A stretch of 64,000 bases of DNA from Austropuccinia psidii (Eukaryota > Basidiomycota > Pucciniomycetes > Pucciniales > Sphaerophragmiaceae): contig JALGQZ010000013.1 in the NCBI GenBank assembly GCA_023105745.1, positions 6,374,105 to 6,438,104 on the forward strand, read 5' to 3'. This document shows positions 57,684-64,000 of the stretch, in pieces. The position numbers and the translations under genes were made by a program. Below the pieces are notes generated by a model. That model saw only the letters and a list, made by a program, of their open reading frames with translations, searched no databases and had not been told where the DNA came from. How positions within the stretch are numbered: position 1 is the first letter of the stretch; each line of letters opens with the position of its first letter.

Positions 57684-58159
57684 GATTCATTAAAAAATCT
57701 AAAATGATATTGATCTTAAAATTTGAAGGATTTTAAAATTACAGGTTTATCAAAATTTAGACATAGATCTTTTTTTCTTGATATCTAAAATCATTATGAT
57801 AATCAATTTTTCACTTACTTGGATTTCAACTTGATTCAGTTCTTTTGATAAAATTTCAAGTTTTTATTTAATCACTCATAGAAAGAAATCAAGCTTTTTT
57901 TCATTTTTTAACTTTTAATTTTAAATCCTAAATAGCTTTCAAAATTGAAAACACAAAAAATCACATGTACCTTGAAAACTAGAATAAAGCTTCAGCTGAG
58001 GTAATTTAGAATTAATCTGATAATAATGACTTTATTTCATCTTTTGAATTATTTCTTCATAATAATTAGAGTCTAAATAGAGCTTATCATTCCCTCTAAG
58101 TTAAATATCTCAAGTTTTCTCACACTTTGTATGGTGTGTATCATACGTTTGGCTGGTAG
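57684..58159. other. AT-rich spacer, nothing recognised
   Basis: No frame, repeat or motif that I can support. Confidence 0.5.
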
Positions 58160-58379
58160 TGTCAGCCTGAAACTCAAACCTAGAGAACAAGCATGTCATT
58201 CAAAAGTACCATAAACTTGGTACACAAGAAAGAGTGGAATACACACCTTTAACCTTGATTAAACCAAATAAAGGTACAATAAGGCCAAAAATAAGAAAAG
58301 TTAGTCTGTGCATGTGAACCTTGTAATATTCCATAACAGTCATACCAGTCTCATGCTTATCAATTTTTTTTTCAAAAAA

Positions 58380-58960
58380 AGTGGTAGAAAAAAACCAGAA
58401 TAACTCCAGAGAAGAAAATAAAACTACAGAATAATGTCAAAGATGGAAATGTGATTGTGGAATTACAAAATATGTGTAAAGGAACTCCGTAGAAGGAAAT
58501 AAAATTGTGGAAAAATTTCATATATGGAAATAGGATTGTGGAATGATAAACAAATCCCAGAATAAGTCTAGAGAAAAAGCTCAAACTTCAGAATAATGTC
58601 AGAGATGGAAATGGGATTTCAGAATCACAAAATAGGTGTGGAATAACCCTGGGGAAGGAAATAAAATTTCCAAATCATAAAAAAAACCAGAATAACTCCA
58701 GAGAAGAAAATCAAATTGAAGAACAATTTCAGATACAGAAATAGGACTTCTGAATTATACACAAATGCCAGAATAACTCCCAAGACAAAAATCAAATGGT
58801 GGAATAAGTTCAGATATGGAAATAGGATTGTGGAATTACAGAAGAGGTGTGGAATAATTTCAGATATAAAAATAAGATTATGGAATAACTCCAGAGATAA
58901 TAATAGGCTTTCTGAATAACTTCAGATAAGGAGATAAAATTGCAGAACTCTGGACCTAGG
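58380..58960. repeat. Imperfect minisatellite, GGAATAA...GGAAAT unit
   Basis: Roughly 30-base units alternate between GGAATAACTCCAGAGA and TCAGATATGGAAATAGGATT types, with about 18-20 copies over 580 bases, increasingly degenerate. Confidence 0.7.
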
Positions 58961-59299
58961 TAAACCAACCCATGAAGAAGTCCTAGGGTATAATAAAGAG
59001 TTTTGAAAATATAGAATATTAAAGTTTCAAGAAGGAGAATATAAATTTAAATAATAAATACCATCATCTCCACCTCAATCCAATTAAAATAAATCCCTCA
59101 AGGCTATGTAAGAAATTACGATTGATTTACCAAGAGCAAATTTTTTCTTAGTAATATGAACACACATCAAATTTGAAATTAGTAATAAATAAAAACACAG
59201 GAGATTTGAGAGCAATACTCTCCCCACCTTTGCTTAAATATAATGGCAGTTCAATCAATAGAAAATTCTGTATTTTCCCCACTTTTTCCACTTCCAAGA

Positions 59300-59800
59300 A
59301 TGTTGTTACCAGCTAAATTCTCTCAAAGATATCATAAGACTATCAGAAATTTCAGTTGTCAGAATCTTTTTTTCTATCCACTTTCTTTGCAAAAATAAAT
59401 TCTCACCAGCCAAATTCTCTCAAAGATATCATATGACTCTAAGAAATTTCAATTTTCAGAAGCTGTTTTTTCTCCACTTTCTTGGAAAAAATAAACTCTC
59501 ACCAGTAAAATTATCTCAATGACATCACATGATTTTGATAGGAAAAACACAAACAGCCAAATTCTCTCAGCAAACACATAGCAAAGTCACCAACAAAGAA
59601 AAAGGTAAATAATATCATATGAATAGAAGAAATTTAAATTTTCAGAAGCTGTATCTTCTTCACTTATTTGGCAAAAAGAAAATCTCACCAGCCAAATTAT
59701 CTCAATGAAATCATATGATTTTATTAAGAAAACATCACCAGCAACACATTGCTACACCAAAACTACACCTCTCACCAGCTAAAATATCTCAGCTATGATT
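59300..59800. repeat. Imperfect tandem repeat, CTCACCAGC unit of about 100 bases
   Basis: CTCACCAGCCAAATTCTCTC or a close variant recurs at about 59310, 59402, 59497, 59685 and 59770, each followed by ATATCATATGA-like and CAGAAGCTGT-like blocks. Confidence 0.65.
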
Positions 59801-59979
59801 CTTTCCAAGTCCCCTGTTTTGAGAAGCTCTATGGAGGCTCAAAAGGTATAAATAGAGGTCTTCTCTTCCTCATTTTCCAAAATAATGGAACAAGTTCTCA
59901 CTATTGAGGATCCCAAACATAGCTGAACTAGAAGTATATCTATAGTAGTATGAGTGTTTTAGCCATGGAAAGCTCAGTA

Positions 59980-60250
59980 GCCTTTCTAATTAGTTTAGTA
60001 TGATTGAAGAATATTAGTATAATCATAGTGAAAAATGCAGTATTTCTTCTCAGTAGCTTAGAATTATTGAAGAATAGTAGTATAACCATGGTAAAAAGCT
60101 CAGTATCTTAGTATTATTGAAGAATAGTAGTATAAAAATAGGGAAAATATTAGTAGCCTTGCTTAGAATCTTAGTATAATAAAAAACAAAGAATTAGTGA
60201 TAAATACATAGTATTAAATAGAATTATTGAAGAATTATTATTAGTATTGA
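59980..60250. repeat. Short repeats ATTGAAGAATAGTAGTATAA
   Basis: At least four near-copies of ATTATTGAAGAATAGTAG lie in 150 bases (about 60005, 60065, 60115 and 60224), with CTCAGTA words between. Confidence 0.6.
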
Positions 60251-60353
60251 ATTTTGCTGTTTTATTATTAGTATGATTATTAAAAAAAATCTTTTGATTA
60301 GTCTTATTAAACTAAAAATCATATAGTAGTCTTTATTTTATCATAAATTATAG

Positions 60354-60514
60354 TGTCACACCAGGCTTTTGGCTACAGATTTATTGATATATCTGATTTA
60401 GAGACTACTGATAAGTCTTCTATATCTTTTAAAGCCACAAATCTTAGCTTATTTTTTAATGCTATATATGCTGACTATTCAGTATTATTTGGAGGGGTAG
60501 CTAATACACATTAG
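60354..60514 (+). pseudogene. Possible ORF1 first exon of a further Ty3-type element
   Basis: ATTATAG is followed by TGTCACACC, the same AG-plus-TGTC junction seen at the ORF1 start of A and E. The frame is open for 52 codons with an acidic stretch (DISDLETTDKSS) before a TAG. Nothing downstream can be assigned with confidence. Confidence 0.3.
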
Positions 60515-60628
60515 CACCCATGGTTATTGGAAAATTCTGAAATTCAAAATGAGCTTACCAATAATTTCCCACTAAAGTTACTGCCTTATTTCATCCAAAA
60601 ATTTCTAAAAGAGAAAACCTTCCCTTGT

Positions 60629-61231
60629 TAAAAAATTTTATTCTTATTACCAAAGAATAAGAATTCACCAATTTATTGAGGTTTTAAACTCTTTCTGGGC
60701 ATAAAAATTAATCTTTACCTCTCATCTAAGATATATAGTATGGATCACAGAACCACCAAGTGGGTTCTTTGAAAAATATCTCAATGTGGGATATCCAATG
60801 GTACCAGCTCTAAGAATGTAGCACCACTGGATTGGAGTTACCACACAAATACTATTTGAACAACTTTGGAAAAAAAAATAACATTTTTCACCTCCCATCT
60901 AGTTTCCACAGATTTAATAAGAGACAAGTAGAATATTTTCTAAAAGGGATACAGAAGGGTTACATACAAATTTAACCATCATTCCTGTCTCTCACATGAA
61001 TTAAAATTTATCCGTACTTTCTTCTCAGAACAAGAAGAATAATAATTTACAAAAAATACAAAACCTTTTGAACCTATATAGCTTTGGGCTAATTGATTAA
61101 ATAGGGATGATAAGATTAAAAGTTTTTTATGGCTCATCTTTGCCTACATTTTGAGCTCTTTATCTTGAAAACTGCCAAAGATATAAATGAACTAAGGCTA
61201 TTATCCTACATCAAGTGGTATTATGGGTTAC
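60629..61231. other. Unassigned degraded sequence
   Basis: At about 60740-60830 one frame reads WITEPPSGFFEKYLNVGYP, which looks protein-like, but I cannot place it. No other support. Confidence 0.35.
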
Positions 61232-63927
61232 TGTAAGGTTTTTCTAAGAAACTCTTGATAATAGTAACAAATATCAAGAGTACTATTACTGTCCTTAGTA
61301 GAAAATATAATATAATTAAGTATTATAACCACAAATTAATATAATTATTAAAAATAATTATATAAAACAAAGAATTGAATTATTCTTAAATAATTTAATA
61401 ATAAAAAAATATTAATAATTATAATAAATTATAAATATTATATTATTGTTATAATCACTGAAAACTATAACAATAAGAAAGTGTAAGACTCTTAATGAGA
61501 CAATTACACATGGAAAATAATAATATTTAACCACTTCTAAATAATGGATAAATACTATTTATAAAATAAATTATTATACACACTGTGCAGAGATAACTCT
61601 TATAAAGGAATTCTATATAAAAAAACTAATCATAAATAAAAAAATAGGATTTTAAAGAAAACATACTTATGATATTTACTTAATACAATAAATCAAACAA
61701 CATCAGTTATCATATCAAATAATCTGTATAAGTTAAAGAAACATCAAAAATCAATATTTTGAAAGATGAAACAGCTCTTTATGATAAAAAAATATTCAAG
61801 GGTTCTTAAGAGGAATTCGTGGATTTTAAAAGATACTGAAGACAATAGTTTTATATAATGAAATGTATTATTGGTGATTACAAAAATAATCTAATTTCTA
61901 ATATCTCAATTCTTTAATTTTAAGATTTTATCAATGGTGAAATACTTCAGAAATAATTTAATAATAAGATTCTATATTTAATAAAACTTTACCTGTTTAA
62001 ACATCCAATATGATTGGAATGATGATTGGTTGCTGGAAAAAACAGTGATATGTAAGTCTTTTTATGCCTTCAGAGCAGCTCTCATTATTCATAATGGATA
62101 TAGAGGGTGTGCTAAGGTAGAAACTGAAAATCCATGCTAAAAAATAAGGTTCTTAACTTGAGGTAACTTATTTTTAGGGTGTTGGTAAACACACGTAAGC
62201 CCTTACGTGTTTTTACTAAAAACTTACGTGTTTTTACCAATTTATGGTAAAAACACGTAATTATATGTTAAAAAGACATAAGGGGTGGTTTTTAAATGAA
62301 ATATGCCTATTTATGGCATTTTTAAGGCCATTAATGGCATTATAAATGCAATAAAGGGCATTATTAATTCCATCAATGGAATTGTTAATGCCATTTATGG
62401 TATTTTGAAGGCCATTAATGCCATTTATGGCATTGTTAAGGCCACAAATGACATTAACAATGCCATTTATGGAAATTTTAAGGCTATAAATGACATTAAC
62501 AATGCCATGAATGGCATTTTTAAGGCCATTAATGCCATTTATGGAATTATTAATGTCATTTATAGCCTTACCAATTCCATAAATGGAATTTTTAATGGCA
62601 TTTATAGCCTTAAAAATTCCATAAATGGCATTGTTATTGTCATTTTTGGCCCCAACCTTTTTAGTAAAAACACGTAAGGGCTTACGTGTTTTTACTAAAA
62701 GCTTACGTGTGTTTACCAACACCCTATTTTTAATTCCAATTTAAAGTTACCAGTATTATTCTTAATTCCAGGTAACTTTAATCCTCTTTTGGATCAATTA
62801 TTTTAAGCTTTAATATAGCTTAATTTTGTCTATATTAAAGCTCATCACATTAGAAACTTAAAAATAAAGCTTCAAGAAAAAATCTTTTAAACTGAATTTC
62901 TAAAGAAATGTTAATTTTCTTCAAGAATACTTAAAATTGTTAATTTGAAGGCTGCATATAAATGAAAACTGTTTGAAACAGATACTTGAAATTTCATTTA
63001 AACACAGATAACATTGATTTTTCAGCTGTGTGAAAATGTAAAGCCAATCCATTAAGAGTTGGATTCTTAACAAATTTTTGAAGTTATTGCTATTTTTCCA
63101 TGTAAAATAGAAATAAACACCAAAAATCAACTCTTGATAAGGTTTTTATACTTGTAACTTTGAAGTTTTAAGTCTATTCAGGCTTTGAAAGTTCTTAAAA
63201 CTATGATTTCAAGCTTGCATATTGGGATTTACCCTTTGGCAGCTTGAAATTCCTGTCCAAATTTGGATAAAACCATTTTAAACTTTAAGGCTGGATCAAA
63301 GTCTAATCTTAAAGTCTAAATAAGGTTAAAAATGCTCCAATACAGGTGGACAGCCTTAATATATTTCTTGCATATACCAAAGTCTGGGTAACCCATCTCT
63401 ATTTGGTCTTTTTCCTTTGTACCACCTTTCTGTGTGGATTTTGCCTTTTTATTTATTTAAAGCCATACTATGGCCTTAAAACCTTTTTAATTGAGCTCAT
63501 GCAGGATTCAAACTTTGTATGGCAAATCCTTATCCAATTCAGTGAATATACACAAAAACTCAATTTTAACTAAAATTTTGGTAAGCTTGCATAAACCTTA
63601 TGCAACTTTAAATTTAAGCTTAAATAAGCTTGAATTTAACAATTTTAAAAAATGTTCAAAAAGTTGCAATTGTACTGCGAGATTCTTAAATCTTCTAATA
63701 AAATGAGAAATAACCATTTTTGGGTATAAAACCCTAGGTTATTTTTGGTATAGGAACCCAAAAATGACAGAATAATTATAACTTTGTTTATCCAAAATAA
63801 ATTGATGTTTATTTTTTGTTATTTTATGTTTTAAATTCAATTTATAAGTCTGTTCAAGACTAAATCAACTGTGTATAATGTTATTTGCAGTGTTATGGGT
63901 ATGTCATACATATATCACAGGCTCACA
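61232..63927 (-). repeat. Putative solo LTR (minus orientation) containing a foldback element
   Basis: Starts TGTAAGGTTTTTC and ends CAGGCTCACA, that is TGTGAGCCTG...CTTACA on the minus strand, the ends used by the A and E LTRs. TTAC is found directly outside both ends. The segment 61290-61480 resembles the reverse complement of the A LTR 3' part (TTATAACCACAAATTAAT, TTATAATCACTGAAAACT). There is no polypurine tract to the right, which favours a solo LTR. About 2.1 kb without the 550-bp insert. Confidence 0.5.
62176..62725. mobile_element. Foldback/MITE-like element, 550 bp
   Basis: Perfect inverted ends of 25 bases beginning AGGGTGTTGGTAAACACACG, with more complementary ACGTGTTTTTAC words inside, flanked by ATTTTT on both sides (62170-62175 and 62726-62731). 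The middle (about 62300-62640) is an ambigram-like array of ATGGCATT, GGCCATTAATG and TTAATGCCAT words that stays open in frames on both strands. No coding function proposed; it probably moved with help from another transposase. Confidence 0.75.
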
Positions 63928-64000
63928 TTACCTACAACCAAAAAATGAATTGTACTACAGTTTTTCATTGAATAGTATACCCCCAATTGAATTGGGGGGG
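63928..64000. other. Right edge, nothing recognised
   Basis: Begins with TTACC, possibly the target-duplication copy of the solo LTR, and ends in a C run, AATT and a G run (CCCCCAATTGAATTGGGGGG). Confidence 0.4.

Larger units (their letters stand above)
58160..60350 (+). repeat. LTR-like region G related to the B LTR
   Basis: Begins TGTCAGCCTGAAACTCAAAC, which follows the start of the B LTR (TGTCAGCCTGTGACTCAAAA) for about 60 bases with recognisable blocks such as GCATG.CAT and TACCATAAA. GGTATAAATAGAGG at about 59845 is a good TATA box. The 3' end and primer-binding site were not found, so the right limit is a guess. It contains two minisatellite-like arrays. Confidence 0.4.

Noticed and set aside
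58370..58960. CRISPR-like array
   Set aside because: Units are tandem, degenerate and without unique spacers, and the genome is eukaryotic.
62261..62722. Open frames of 124 and 153 codons on opposite strands with I/N/G repeats
   Set aside because: Product of the palindromic word array of the foldback element; not protein-like.
61232..63927. 3' LTR of an element continuing right of the window
   Set aside because: No polypurine tract beside 63928 and TTAC on both sides; solo LTR fits better, though not proven.

Overview
This is a repeat-dominated, AT-rich eukaryotic window, almost certainly from a filamentous fungus. The one host gene I can recognise, a six-exon hamartin (TSC1) homologue on the minus strand at 50566-53468, has short fungal-type introns. 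The TE mix points by inference to a large rust-fungus (Pucciniales) genome: chromodomain Ty3/gypsy elements, PIF/Harbinger elements with Myb/SANT partner genes, and a TET/JBP-like 2OG-Fe(II) oxygenase pseudogene. No species can be named from the sequence alone. I saw no rRNA, tRNA or CRISPR array.

Layout. (1) 1-22615 is a Russian-doll stack. A small gag-only copia-type element (C, right part 20973-22615) has a Ty3/gypsy element (B, minus strand, 1-20972, left end outside the window) in its 5' LTR. B's pol is in turn broken by a 1697-bp solo LTR (F, 1696-3392, target duplication GCTCT) and by a complete 10.3-kb Ty3/gypsy element (A, 3846-14137, target duplication GCTGT). (2) 22720-27514 is a decayed copia element (D, minus), followed by scraps of another and about 6.4 kb of AT-rich sequence with nothing I can name. 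(3) 34572-49506 is a PIF/Harbinger-type DNA transposon (H1) with 26-bp inverted repeats. It holds a transposase pseudogene (+), a TET/JBP-like oxygenase pseudogene (-) and a Myb/SANT gene (-). It has itself been hit by a young non-autonomous Ty3 element (E, 37536-44663, target duplication TGATG) and by an inverted solo LTR of the same family (46481-48267). (4) TSC1 follows, then a second, compact PIF/Harbinger element (H2, 53811-57680, target duplication TAA). (5) 58160-63927 holds LTR remnants, minisatellite-like repeats and a 550-bp foldback element (62176-62725).

How the parts work together. A, B and E share one plan: long LTRs, a common G-rich primer-binding site, a start codon apparently split by a 5' intron, a spliced ORF1, an overlapping gag(-pol) frame one base back (-1), and a polypurine tract next to the 3' LTR. 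In A and B pol ends in a chromodomain. E keeps gag but has deleted and reshuffled pol, so it would depend on an autonomous relative. LTR pairs are nearly identical in A and E, so both are young. TSC1 is the only apparently intact host gene and sits between two DNA transposons.

Limits: everything was read by eye from translations and repeats. Family names rest on motifs, not database searches; splice sites are predictions; boundaries of decayed elements are approximate.
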